This document shows positions 15,596 through 21,954 of a stretch of DNA of 21,954 nt, in pieces. A program made the translations under genes and the position numbers. Every line of letters begins with the position of its first letter. Within the stretch, counting starts at the first letter, position 1. Origin of the DNA: a virus. The stretch covers positions 1 through 21,954 of the IMG/VR virus record IMGVR_UViG_3300027754_000489, one strand, 5' to 3'. The notes beneath the pieces are model-generated. The model made no database searches and was not told where the DNA came from. It saw only the letters and a list, made by a program, of their open reading frames with translations.

Positions 15596-17481
15596 GTCTT
15601 TCGGCGACTTGCAAAGTATCTATAGCTTTTGCTGATGGCCCGTTGGTGGCGTCTCCGGCGTGGACGGATGTCACGGCGTATGTTCGTTCGGTTCGTACGA
15701 ACCGGGGTCGCAGTAACGAGCTTGACGACTTCCAAGCCGGCACAGCGACAATAGTCCTCGAGAACACTGACCGCCGTTTCGACCCTGATTATGCTTCGGG
15801 GGCGTATTACCCGAACGTGAAGGTTCGCCGCCAAATCAAAGTCGAGGGTGTGTATTCGGCGACGACGTATCCGGTGTTCCGTGGGGTGGTGCAGTCATGG
15901 GGGCAGGATTGGCCGGTTCATAACCGCGACGCTACTTGCACAGTTCAAGCCGTGGATTTGTTCGGTTTGCTTGCGACATGGGATTTGCCCGAGTCCGCAT
16001 ATGAAACCGTTGTGCGTTCGCTGAACCCGACTAGCTGGTTTGATGTGGGTTCTACGGAACCGGCAGACCTGATCGGCCAATCAACTGTTTCTTATGGCGG
16101 GTTGAGGACAGAAGCCGCAGCGTTGGCAGTGGGCAGCACTGGGGCGTCGCGGCACGTTATCGACCCTTACGACGACAACGTGACGGTTTCGTCTGTCGCG
16201 TCTTTCGGGTTCAGCCCCAATTCGTCGAACAAAACGACTTTGGCGGCGTTCGTGAAGGTGTCCGACCTGCTTGAGTCGTACGACGGCGTCGTAGCGTTCG
16301 ACGTGTCGCTATTGGCTGTCGGCGTAAGGCACAATTCGGGAACAGGTGTTTGCAGAGTCGGTGTGGCTTCGACCGGGCAGTTCGTCGGCTACGTTTCGAC
16401 GTCGGGCGGTTCGGCCCAGGTTGGCGGAACGTCCGGCGAAACACTTGTAGACGGCTACCGGCATTATCTGGCTATGGTCCGCGACGGCACCGGTTTAACC
16501 CTTTACCTAGACGGTGTGTCGTTCGCTACCGCTGTAACCGGGTCCACTTCGTTTACCGTCCTAGACGGAACGATCGGGTCCGGGCCGTCTGGTCTGTCGA
16601 TCTCGTCTGTTAGGCGACGCCACGATTTCATCATCGACGAACCGACGGTGTGGCATGGGGTAGCGTTAACGGCCGCGCAGTTGTTGTCGTTGTCCGATAC
16701 CCGTGATGGGTGGGCAGCAGAAACCGCGTCCGCGAGAATTGTCCGCGTGCTCGATTTGTTAACGGTGCCGTCCGGGTTGTACTCGACTACTACAGCGTCG
16801 TCGTCTGTGGGTGCGTTCGTGGGCGGCAGCAACGCTCTCTCATATTTGCAGTCGGTCGCCCGTTCCGATCAGGGACGGCTCTTTGTGGACAGATCCGGTG
16901 TTATCACGTTCCAACCGAAAACGGCAGACATGGGCGGTTCCGCGTCGGTAACGTTCGCTGATGACACTACGGCGTCGTCGGTGCGTTACTCCGGGTTCGG
17001 CCTTGAGTACGACGACCGGCTGATTTATAACGATGTTGTTATCGCCGGGGTTAATTGTGAGGCAAAGAAAGAGAATTTGACTTCGATAGCGGCGTACTCG
17101 CAGCGGAGTTTGTCGCTTCGGACGCAACTTCCGACGACGGCGGCGGCTAGAGACGTCGCAGAAGCTACCGTGGCCCGGTATGCAGACCCGTCGACACGCG
17201 GCAAAGGTTGGAAAGCCCATCCGCAACGTGCGCTAAACGGCGTGTCTACCCTAGGGTATGCGACAGTTTTAGGGCGCGAACTCGGCGACCTTGTTTCAAT
17301 TAAACGCACCCCGCCTGTCGGGACTGCGATAACGCAAACAGTGTCGGTAACGTCTATCGGCCACGATATAAACATTCCCGAAGGAAAATGGGATGTGTCT
17401 TTTACGGGCGCTCCCGCATACACAACAGCATCATTTCGTTGGGGTACCTCTAATTGGGGTGGAACGGATTATTGGTCGTGA
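15592..17481 (+). CDS. Minor tail protein with LamG-like domain
   Basis: This 629-residue protein starts at ATGA overlapping the tape measure. The first ~150 residues (VRTNRGRSNELDDFQAGTAT, IVLENTDRRFDPDY, YPVFRGVVQSW and VQAVDLFGLL) form a tail-tip or hub-like domain common in actinophage minor tail proteins. Residues about 200-365 look like a concanavalin/LamG carbohydrate-binding sandwich, with YLAMVRDGTGLTLYLDGV and FIIDEPTVWHGVALTAAQLL. After it come DGWAAETASARIVRVLDLL, SYLQSVARSDQGRLFVDRSG and a C-terminal beta-rich end. It probably forms part of the tail tip and may contact surface glycans. Confidence 0.85.
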   Translation: MSLSATCKVSIAFADGPLVASPAWTDVTAYVRSVRTNRGRSNELDDFQAGTATIVLENTDRRFDPDYASGAYYPNVKVRRQIKVEGVYSATTYPVFRGVVQSWGQDWPVHNRDATCTVQAVDLFGLLATWDLPESAYETVVRSLNPTSWFDVGSTEPADLIGQSTVSYGGLRTEAAALAVGSTGASRHVIDPYDDNVTVSSVASFGFSPNSSNKTTLAAFVKVSDLLESYDGVVAFDVSLLAVGVRHNSGTGVCRVGVASTGQFVGYVSTSGGSAQVGGTSGETLVDGYRHYLAMVRDGTGLTLYLDGVSFATAVTGSTSFTVLDGTIGSGPSGLSISSVRRRHDFIIDEPTVWHGVALTAAQLLSLSDTRDGWAAETASARIVRVLDLLTVPSGLYSTTTASSSVGAFVGGSNALSYLQSVARSDQGRLFVDRSGVITFQPKTADMGGSASVTFADDTTASSVRYSGFGLEYDDRLIYNDVVIAGVNCEAKKENLTSIAAYSQRSLSLRTQLPTTAAARDVAEATVARYADPSTRGKGWKAHPQRALNGVSTLGYATVLGRELGDLVSIKRTPPVGTAITQTVSVTSIGHDINIPEGKWDVSFTGAPAYTTASFRWGTSNWGGTDYWS

Positions 17482-17484
17482 CTT

Positions 17485-18045
17485 ATGGCATACAGTGACC
17501 CGCAAGGAACCCATAACCCGTCTACGGGGACTTCGCCGCCGGCGGCGTGGGGTGACCTTGTCCGCGATGATGTTGTGTGGCTGGCAGGCGATTCGGCTTC
17601 GGGTAACGGGAAACCGATGTGTCGTGTCTATAACTCGGCGGCTTTGTCTGTTGCCACGGCGACCTTTACGGCGTTGACGTTCAATTCGGAACGGTACGAC
17701 GTCGGCGGCTGCCATTCGACGGTTACGAACACTGGGCGGCTTACCGCTCCGACGGGCGGCGCCGGGGTGTACCACATCTCCGGGCATATGACGTACGCCG
17801 CGAACGCGACAGGTATCCGCGAATGCCGAATCAGGTTGAATGGCGCAACATATATTGCGGCACTATCAGACACGGCGCTTTCTGCGTCCGGTGATCATTC
17901 TATGACGGTGTCGTGTGATTACAAATTGGCTGCCGCTGATTATGTTGAACTTGTGGCGTATCAATCGTCGGGCGGTTTATTGAATGTAACCAATTCGGCA
18001 AACATCACCCCCGAGTTTTCGTGGCATTGGGTTGGTGTCGGGTAA
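17485..18045 (+). CDS. Tail fibre protein with C1q/TNF-like jelly-roll
   Basis: This 186-residue protein has a short N-terminus (MAYSDPQGTHNPSTGTSPPAA) and a C-terminal C1q-like jelly roll (about 50-186). Marks are TFTALTFNSERYD, GAGVYHISGHMTY, ECRIRLNGATYIA, DHSMTVSCDYKLAAADYVELVAYQ and FSWHWVGVG, matching the strand order of C1q-like domains used by phage receptor-binding proteins. Trimer formation is typical of this fold. It starts 3 nt after the previous stop and overlaps the endolysin gene by one base (TAATG). Confidence 0.78.
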   Translation: MAYSDPQGTHNPSTGTSPPAAWGDLVRDDVVWLAGDSASGNGKPMCRVYNSAALSVATATFTALTFNSERYDVGGCHSTVTNTGRLTAPTGGAGVYHISGHMTYAANATGIRECRIRLNGATYIAALSDTALSASGDHSMTVSCDYKLAAADYVELVAYQSSGGLLNVTNSANITPEFSWHWVGVG

Positions 18046-18605
18046 TGATCGCCGCATATTGTTTGCCGGGCGCCGACCCTGACCTGGCGGAACCGTTCGC
18101 GACGCGTTTGTCTGTGCTGCTCGAGCGGTTCGGCGGCAGGCTTATGGTGATGTCCGGGCGGCGCAGCTACGCCGAACAGCAGCGGCTGTATGCCGCCTAT
18201 CTGGCAGGCGGGAACCTTGCCGCTAAGCCCGGCACGTCGAACCACGAGCGGGGCTTAGCGGCCGACCTAGACCGCACCGACGGCGCATCGCTGCCGTGGG
18301 TGGACGTTCACCGTGTGGCGGCAACCGCCGGGCTATGCTTCCCTTTGTACGCTGCAGGGCTAGGCGAACCGTGGCACGTCGAATCAGATCCGACATGGGT
18401 CGACCCTACCGAGGAAGTGCTAGACATGACCCGACAAGAATTAGCGGAAGCGTTCGGCGGCAGCCTCGACACCGAAGGCCGGATTGTTATTCCGCTCGCA
18501 GACGGCAACTTGTACCCGGTCGGGAACATCCTCGGTTTTATTCACGGTGAGTTGACCCGCCCGGATCTGTTGTTGGCGCGTATAAAGATTGCGCTCGGCT
18601 CGTGA
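18045..18605 (+). CDS. Endolysin: M15 peptidase with C-terminal shared module
   Basis: This 186-residue protein cleaves peptidoglycan peptide stems. The N-terminal M15 (VanY/Ply-type) domain shows SGRRSYAEQQRLY (37-49), TSNHERGLAADL with H67 and D74, and GEPWHVE with E108 and H111, which together supply the zinc ligands (H67, D74, H111) and the catalytic acid. Residues 128-186 are a separate module that begins TRQELAEAFGG and ends near GELTRPDLLLAR. It is almost identical to the N-terminus of the last fibre gene in this window. ATG 18045 is preferred over an upstream open stretch because it gives TAATG coupling. An internal ATG at 18426, with GAGGAAG eight bases upstream, could also make this module alone. 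It is placed among tail genes, so a virion role cannot be excluded. Confidence 0.9.
   Translation: MIAAYCLPGADPDLAEPFATRLSVLLERFGGRLMVMSGRRSYAEQQRLYAAYLAGGNLAAKPGTSNHERGLAADLDRTDGASLPWVDVHRVAATAGLCFPLYAAGLGEPWHVESDPTWVDPTEEVLDMTRQELAEAFGGSLDTEGRIVIPLADGNLYPVGNILGFIHGELTRPDLLLARIKIALGS
18426..18605 (+). CDS. Possible internal-start product of endolysin C-terminal module
   Basis: Within the endolysin frame, ATG 18426 is preceded by GAGGAAG at 18411-18417, spaced eight bases. Translation from it would give a 59-residue protein that is exactly the shared module. Its opening lines up with the true start of the fibre gene at 21473, which uses the same MT...ELAEAFGG opening. Some phage endolysins make their binding domain alone from such internal starts. 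That is family knowledge; here it is a prediction. Confidence 0.4.
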   Translation: MTRQELAEAFGGSLDTEGRIVIPLADGNLYPVGNILGFIHGELTRPDLLLARIKIALGS

Positions 18606-18895
18606 CCGCCGCTTATGTGCTATCGGAGACGTCGGTGCTTGTTCAGGTCGGGGTTGCCGCGGGTGCGTTGTCGGCGATCATCGGTCTTGTTTACGTCATC
18701 GCACGGGCGGTCCGGTCGGTGCAGGCGGTTAGCATCGCTGCGATCTCTGCGGCGGTTGACTCGTCCCGCACCGGGCACCTTGTCGACTATCACCTCGGCC
18801 CGAACGACGGCACGATCCCGCTGCACAAGCGGGTCGACCGCATCGAAGTGCAGGTCGAGTTGCACCGCCAGACCGAACCGAAAGGGCATCCATGA
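18602..18895 (+). CDS. Single-TM holin-like membrane protein
   Basis: This 97-residue protein starts at GTG 18602 with a GTGA overlap on the endolysin stop. One transmembrane segment is clear (about 12-37, VLVQVGVAAGALSAIIGLVY). The remaining C-terminal half is polar and charged (HKRVDRIEVQVELHRQ). Coupling to the endolysin suggests a holin or a holin regulator. The single helix and long cytoplasmic end would equally suit a spanin-like or anti-holin part, so the exact role is inferred. Confidence 0.65.
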   Translation: MTAAYVLSETSVLVQVGVAAGALSAIIGLVYVIARAVRSVQAVSIAAISAAVDSSRTGHLVDYHLGPNDGTIPLHKRVDRIEVQVELHRQTEPKGHP

Positions 18896-19065
18896 TCCGC
18901 AACGAAGCCACACGGGCCTACCTGTACCGAATCCTCCTCACCGTGCAACCGCTCGCGATCGCGTACGGGTTGACGACTTCCGAGCTCGCGGCCCTGTGGG
19001 TGTCGGCCGTGTCGGCGCTGCTCGGTTTCGCGCTCGCGACGGCGAACACTTCGACGCAGCGATGA
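18892..19065 (+). CDS. Small membrane protein, holin candidate
   Basis: A 57-residue protein can be read with ATGA overlaps at both ends (18892-18895, 19062-19065), which makes it credible despite its size. It has a basic N-terminal region, a hydrophobic helix (about 13-27, ILLTVQPLAIAYGL), a short turn with TSELAA, and a second helix (about 34-50, ALWVSAVSALLGFALA). A two-helix hairpin of this kind is typical of small actinophage holins. Together with the preceding membrane protein it makes a two-gene lysis pair with the endolysin. Confidence 0.68.
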   Translation: MIRNEATRAYLYRILLTVQPLAIAYGLTTSELAALWVSAVSALLGFALATANTSTQR

Positions 19066-19412
19066 GCGCGCCCGGCGTCCGTAACCTGTCGATCGTGCAT
19101 CGCGACAGTTACGCGCACACGATCACGATTGTGGACGCTAACTCTGCGCCGGTTGTGTTGACTGGCAGGACTTATGATGCGCAGATCCGAGCGCAGCCGG
19201 CGGAGTCCGGCACCGCCGACGCGGCGTTCACAATTAGCCTCACGAACTTGGCGACGGGTGTCATCGTGATCACGTTGACGGTCGGGCAGACCGGGGCGCT
19301 TATCCCCGGCCTCCCATACTTTTGGGATCTGCAAGAAACGGTGACGGCTAGCACGTTCAAAACGACGATCCTTGCGGGGCGCGTGTCTGTCGTTCAAGAT
19401 GTGACGGTCTGA
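19062..19412 (+). CDS. BppU-like N-terminal domain protein, tail/baseplate
   Basis: This 116-residue protein starts at ATG 19062 overlapping the previous stop. The pattern NLSIVHRDSYAHTITIVDA, VVLTGRTYDAQIR, then LTNLATGVIVITLT, YFWDLQET and LAGRVSVVQDVTV matches the small beta-sandwich found in baseplate upper protein (BppU)-like and related phage structural proteins. Typical marks are the LTGxTxxAQIR and WDLQ motifs and the DVT ending. The frame is open far upstream, but those residues are not homologous and would overlap other genes. It is likely a virion part at the tail tip. Confidence 0.78.
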   Translation: MSAPGVRNLSIVHRDSYAHTITIVDANSAPVVLTGRTYDAQIRAQPAESGTADAAFTISLTNLATGVIVITLTVGQTGALIPGLPYFWDLQETVTASTFKTTILAGRVSVVQDVTV

Positions 19413-19413
19413 C

Positions 19414-19785
19414 ATGGCGGCCGACACGACGACAGTGCGTTATGTCGCCGAGTCGACGACGGTCGAGGTGGCTGCGGCGACGACGGTTGTGCAGACGGTT
19501 GACTCTTCGACCGTTATCGCTACGGGGTCGACCGGACCCGCTGGCGCTAACGGCGCCACGGGCGCGCAGGGTCCGCAAGGTGACAGCGGTGCTCGGGCAC
19601 GCCAACACGCATTTGTTTCGACCGGTTACGGCACCGACTACTTCGGCTCCGCTCCACTCGGGACCGCTACCACGACCGCATTGTGGATCATCAAGAAGAT
19701 CGCGCTAAGCAACGCAGGGGCGGCGACCGTGACCACCGCGACGAACGTCCAATGGGTCAACTACCTGACCGCCACCTACACCTAA
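19414..19785 (+). CDS. Collagen-like minor tail protein
   Basis: This 123-residue protein starts at ATG 19414, one base after the previous stop. Its first 35 residues are a Thr/Val-rich beta segment. Then about eight Gly-X-Y triplets follow (GSTGPAGANGATGAQGPQGD, ~38-60), a short collagen-like triple helix. The remaining residues (FVSTGYGTDYFGSAPLGT, ALWIIKKIALSNAG) are compact, and the sequence ends WVNYLTATYT. Phage fibres use such collagen-like linkers to join trimers. A tail appendage is likely, and the receptor is unknown. Confidence 0.75.
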   Translation: MAADTTTVRYVAESTTVEVAAATTVVQTVDSSTVIATGSTGPAGANGATGAQGPQGDSGARARQHAFVSTGYGTDYFGSAPLGTATTTALWIIKKIALSNAGAATVTTATNVQWVNYLTATYT

Positions 19786-19797
19786 AGGATTCTTGCC

Positions 19798-20082
19798 ATG
19801 CTTATTCAGAAAGCTGTTCCGTATGAGGCAGCCGATGGCCGCAGCTACCGGTTGTGGTCGGTGTCGCTCGCCGTGTCAGCGATCGGTTCCGGCGAAGAAG
19901 TAGCGGTAGCTATGCGCCTCATTCCCGCACGTCGGACAACCGTTGGCACTGTCGTGTTGTGTACCGACGAGGGTTGCGAGCGGGCGGTGTCGACGACCAC
20001 TTCGGCGAACCCTCGTGCCGATGAGTTGTCGCGGATTCTCGGGGCCACTGTCCGTGCGTTCATCGAAGCGGCAGGCATCTAA
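19798..20082 (+). CDS. Small hypothetical protein between tail-fibre genes
   Basis: This 94-residue protein starts at ATG 19798 with AAAGGA upstream and ends one base inside the next start (TAATG). Sequence marks are VPYEAADGRSYRLWSVSLAV, two Cys in VLCTDEGCERAV and a helical C-terminus (DELSRILGATVRAFIEAAG). I do not recognise the family. Position suggests a tail part or an assembly factor for the fibre that follows. Confidence 0.65.
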   Translation: MLIQKAVPYEAADGRSYRLWSVSLAVSAIGSGEEVAVAMRLIPARRTTVGTVVLCTDEGCERAVSTTTSANPRADELSRILGATVRAFIEAAGI

Positions 20083-21335
20083 TGGCGACAAGATGGGCGG
20101 TCGCGTCGGGGTTGTGGTCCGCGGCCTCGACATGGGACGGGTTGACGACTGTCCCCGCTTCTGGTGACACGATCCACGCCGACGGCAAGACGGTCACGAT
20201 TGACGCGTCAGTCAACGTGGGCGCAGGGACACTAAACACTACTCAGCGTTCGGGCGGGACTGTAGGCGGACAATTCGTCCTGAATACCGGGGTGGTCGTT
20301 ACCGCTGCGACGTTCACTGCTGGGACGTCCGGGGCGTCGACCGCCGGTTGGTTGTTGTCGGGTACTGCGTCGGCGACGCTCACCGGGAACCTTGCCGGGG
20401 GAGCGACGGCAAGCGCTTCGGTCGGGGCGTTCCACTCGACTTCGTCGGGCACGTTGACCATCAACGGCAACATCACTTGCTCGAACACTGGCAACCCGAA
20501 CGCGCTAGTGTGGATCGCCGGTACAGGGCATTTGACCGTCGTTGGGGACGTAGGCGGCACGGGAGCGGCAGCGAACGGCAGAGCAATCACGTTCCGGTCC
20601 ACCGGCAATCTGTCAATCACGGGCACCGTTACTTCGGGCACAACGAACGGCACCTACGGCGTCGAGTTGTCGACATCTAACCCGGCGTCGGTGACCATCA
20701 TTGGCGCTGTCACGGGCCGAGGGAACTTGGCTCAGGCGGTCGTGGTGAACACCAACCCGAGTGCGTTTACGATTACCGGGGCGGTGACCGCAGGGTCCGG
20801 CGCTCAGGCGGTGCTCATCTCTAACGCCAGTTCGCCATGCTCGATCACCGGGACAATTACCAGTGTCTCCGGGCAGTCCGCTGTCGAGTCGATCCTCGGC
20901 GGGTTGTTGACGATGACCGGCCCGTTCGTCACTTCCACGCAGGATCGGCAGATGCCGTTCTACGCGAAGAAGGTGGCGTTGTCGCCGATCTTGAACAACT
21001 ACTTCGAGTTCAGGGACACGACCGGCGCGCACGGCACAGCGGTACGTTTGTACTCGTCCGATTCGCTCGTCGATGTGCCTGTCCCCGCTAACGTCCGCAC
21101 CGGCACCATCTACGGTGTCCTCACCGGAACGTGCGCTGTACCGGCCGCATCGTCGGTTGCTTACGGGGTCGCAGTGGACGCCACAACCGGCACCGCACTA
21201 CTCACCCCCGCCGCCGCCGCCGCCGCCGTCTGGGACTACCTGCGAGCCTCAGCGACCACCGCAGACTCGATGGGTCAACGGCTAGCGAACACGGCAACCG
21301 TCGACTCGACCGGCGCACAACTCGCAGCCCTGTAA
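20082..21335 (+). CDS. Beta-solenoid tail fibre protein
   Basis: This 417-residue protein opens with WAVASGLWSAASTWDG, then VPASGDTIHADGKTVTID, a start seen in phage tail fibres with a right-handed beta-solenoid. Residues about 60-300 are Thr/Gly/Val/Ser-rich with repeats of ~22-27 residues: SITGTVTSGTTNG, VTIIGAVTGRGN, FTITGAVTAGSGAQ, and CSITGTITSVSGQ are successive turns. The C-terminal part has FYAKKVALSPILNNYFEF, a poly-Ala run and VWDYLRASATTADSMGQRL, a motif also found at ends of actinophage fibres. It probably binds or degrades a surface glycan. The strong hairpin cluster after its stop ends this transcription unit. Confidence 0.8.
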   Translation: MATRWAVASGLWSAASTWDGLTTVPASGDTIHADGKTVTIDASVNVGAGTLNTTQRSGGTVGGQFVLNTGVVVTAATFTAGTSGASTAGWLLSGTASATLTGNLAGGATASASVGAFHSTSSGTLTINGNITCSNTGNPNALVWIAGTGHLTVVGDVGGTGAAANGRAITFRSTGNLSITGTVTSGTTNGTYGVELSTSNPASVTIIGAVTGRGNLAQAVVVNTNPSAFTITGAVTAGSGAQAVLISNASSPCSITGTITSVSGQSAVESILGGLLTMTGPFVTSTQDRQMPFYAKKVALSPILNNYFEFRDTTGAHGTAVRLYSSDSLVDVPVPANVRTGTIYGVLTGTCAVPAASSVAYGVAVDATTGTALLTPAAAAAAVWDYLRASATTADSMGQRLANTATVDSTGAQLAAL

Positions 21336-21341
21336 CTAGGT

Positions 21342-21361
21342 TTCCGTCCCCCCTGACGGAA
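21342..21361 (+). other. 7-bp hairpin after fibre gene
   Basis: Perfect arms 21342-21348 (ttccgtc) and 21355-21361 (gacggaa) with a 6-nt loop, just after the fibre stop at 21335. It is the first of three hairpins and may act in termination or transcript end protection. Confidence 0.5.
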
Positions 21362-21365
21362 CGCA

Positions 21366-21396
21366 GACACGCCGTTACCCCCCTCGGCGGCGTGTC
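21366..21396 (+). other. 9-bp hairpin, second of three
   Basis: Arms 21366-21374 (gacacgccg) and 21388-21396 (cggcgtgtc) are perfectly complementary with a 13-nt loop. It lies between the other two hairpins. Confidence 0.5.
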
Positions 21397-21403
21397 GTGC
21401 CGT

Positions 21404-21436
21404 AACGCCCCCTAGTCTTCAGACTGGGGGGCGTTT
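21404..21436 (+). terminator. Strong intrinsic terminator, 15-bp stem
   Basis: Arms 21404-21418 and 21421-21435 pair along 15 positions with one T-G wobble (21413/21426). The top of the stem opens to a four-base or longer loop in practice. A short T run (21434-21436) follows. This is the best terminator in the window. It separates the beta-solenoid fibre gene from the last fibre gene, which has its own strong ribosome site. Confidence 0.8.
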
Positions 21437-21472
21437 ACGCGTCTATGCTGCGACCGGACCAGGAGGGGCGAC

Positions 21473-21954
21473 ATGACACCACACGAGCTAGCGGAAGCGT
21501 TCGGCGGACAACTTGACACCAAGGGGCGCGTGGTGATACCGCTTGCCGACGGCGAGCTGTATCCGCTCGGGGACATCTTGGGCTTTATTCACGGCGAACT
21601 GACCCGCCCCGATCTGCTACTCGCGCGGGTTGTCGCAGCGGTCGGACGGTCGGCGCCGGCGCCGATCCCGTACCCGGTCCCCGCACCGGTCCCGAAGCCG
21701 ATCCCTGCTCCCCCACCTCCCATCCCCGCACCGATCCCCGCACCGATCCCCGCACCGATCCCCGCACCGATCCCGACGCCCGCAGGGTCGCCGATCGACA
21801 AAGAGTTTGCGGCACGCTACTCGACCGGGACCGGCACCGCCACACAATATGTGGCACTCACTGGAAACGACACCAACGCTGGCACCGCCGCCGCCCCGAA
21901 ACGTACCGTCCTCGCCGCCGCTCGAGCACTCACCGTAGGCGGAACCGTCTACGT
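21473..21954 (+). CDS. Tail fibre/spike with shared module and beta-helix start (cut by window)
   Basis: The frame is open from ATG 21473 to the right edge (160 codons seen). AGGAGGGG at 21461-21468 is an excellent ribosome site. Residues 1-53 are nearly identical (44/53 positions by my count) to residues 128-180 of the endolysin. Residues about 60-105 are a Pro-rich linker with IPAP repeats encoded by a 12-bp tandem repeat. Residues about 120-160 begin a right-handed beta-helix: YVALTGNDTNAGTAAAPKRT, then AARALTVGGTVYV, as in pectate-lyase-like phage depolymerases. The first module probably anchors the protein, or binds the cell wall, and the rest could be a polysaccharide-degrading spike. 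The catalytic part is outside the window. Confidence 0.82.
   Translation, partial: MTPHELAEAFGGQLDTKGRVVIPLADGELYPLGDILGFIHGELTRPDLLLARVVAAVGRSAPAPIPYPVPAPVPKPIPAPPPPIPAPIPAPIPAPIPAPIPTPAGSPIDKEFAARYSTGTGTATQYVALTGNDTNAGTAAAPKRTVLAAARALTVGGTVY
21722..21769 (+). repeat. Four perfect 12-bp tandem repeats (IPAP linker)
   Basis: The unit atccccgcaccg is repeated four times without change and is in frame, coding for Ile-Pro-Ala-Pro. Imperfect copies lie on both sides. Length changes would keep the frame and alter linker length by four residues each time. Confidence 0.9.

Noticed and set aside
18615-19061. Upstream extension of the BppU-like frame
   Set aside because: It covers both small membrane protein genes and gives Arg-rich sequence. 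ATG 19062 has an ATGA overlap and a conserved start.
21722-21775. CRISPR-like short repeats
   Set aside because: The 12-bp units are directly adjacent, without spacers, and code for a Pro-rich linker in frame.
1-21954. tRNA genes, integrase, attachment sites or lysogeny genes
   Set aside because: None could be recognised on either strand by eye. The window covers only structural, glycan and lysis genes, so their absence says nothing about the rest of the genome.

Overview
The window is the virion-structure and lysis half of a tailed double-stranded DNA phage with a siphovirus plan (HK97-type capsid, long non-contractile tail). Every convincing gene lies on the + strand, and most join by 1-nt or 4-nt start/stop overlaps (ATGA, GTGA), as in one long late operon. 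Moderately high GC, frequent GTG and TTG starts, and the style of the terminase, tail terminator and LamG-containing minor tail protein resemble phages of Actinobacteria. I do not recognise a specific phage. No integrase, repressor, tRNA, CRISPR or insertion sequence was seen. The host and lifestyle remain inference.

Layout: 1-259 is non-coding, with direct and inverted repeats, a G-rich tract and an AT-rich leader. 260-5588 is the packaging and head module: small terminase, large terminase, small membrane protein, HK97 portal, prohead protease and major capsid protein. A perfect 13-bp hairpin follows the capsid gene. 5665-9778 is an unusual cargo block: a small unknown gene, a tandem glycosyltransferase, a Cys-rich mini-protein, a UDP-galactopyranose mutase, a DUF616/TOD1-like protein and a SAM methyltransferase. 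9775-11386 resumes morphogenesis (head-tail connector, tail terminator, basic gp10-like protein). 11383-12393 is another glycosyltransferase (CgeB-like), directly before the major tail protein (12478-12876). 12898-13310 holds the tail-assembly chaperone pair, with a canonical AAACCCT slippery site. Then come the tape measure, a LamG minor tail protein and a C1q-like fibre. Lysis follows: an M15 endolysin and two small membrane proteins (holin candidates). Next are a BppU-like protein, a collagen-like tail protein, a small unknown and a beta-solenoid fibre. After a cluster of three hairpins, a last fibre gene with a beta-helix start runs off the right edge.

Two points stand out. First, the sugar-modification cassette sits inside the structural operon and makes its own UDP-galactofuranose. 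This suggests the phage decorates its virion, or a host glycan, with galactofuranose-containing sugars. One set of enzymes is next to the capsid gene and one is next to the tail-tube gene. Second, a module of about 53 residues is almost identical at the C-terminus of the endolysin and at the N-terminus of the last fibre. In the endolysin it is preceded by a good internal ribosome-binding site and ATG. This suggests a shared anchoring or cell-wall-binding domain used by both lysis and tail proteins.
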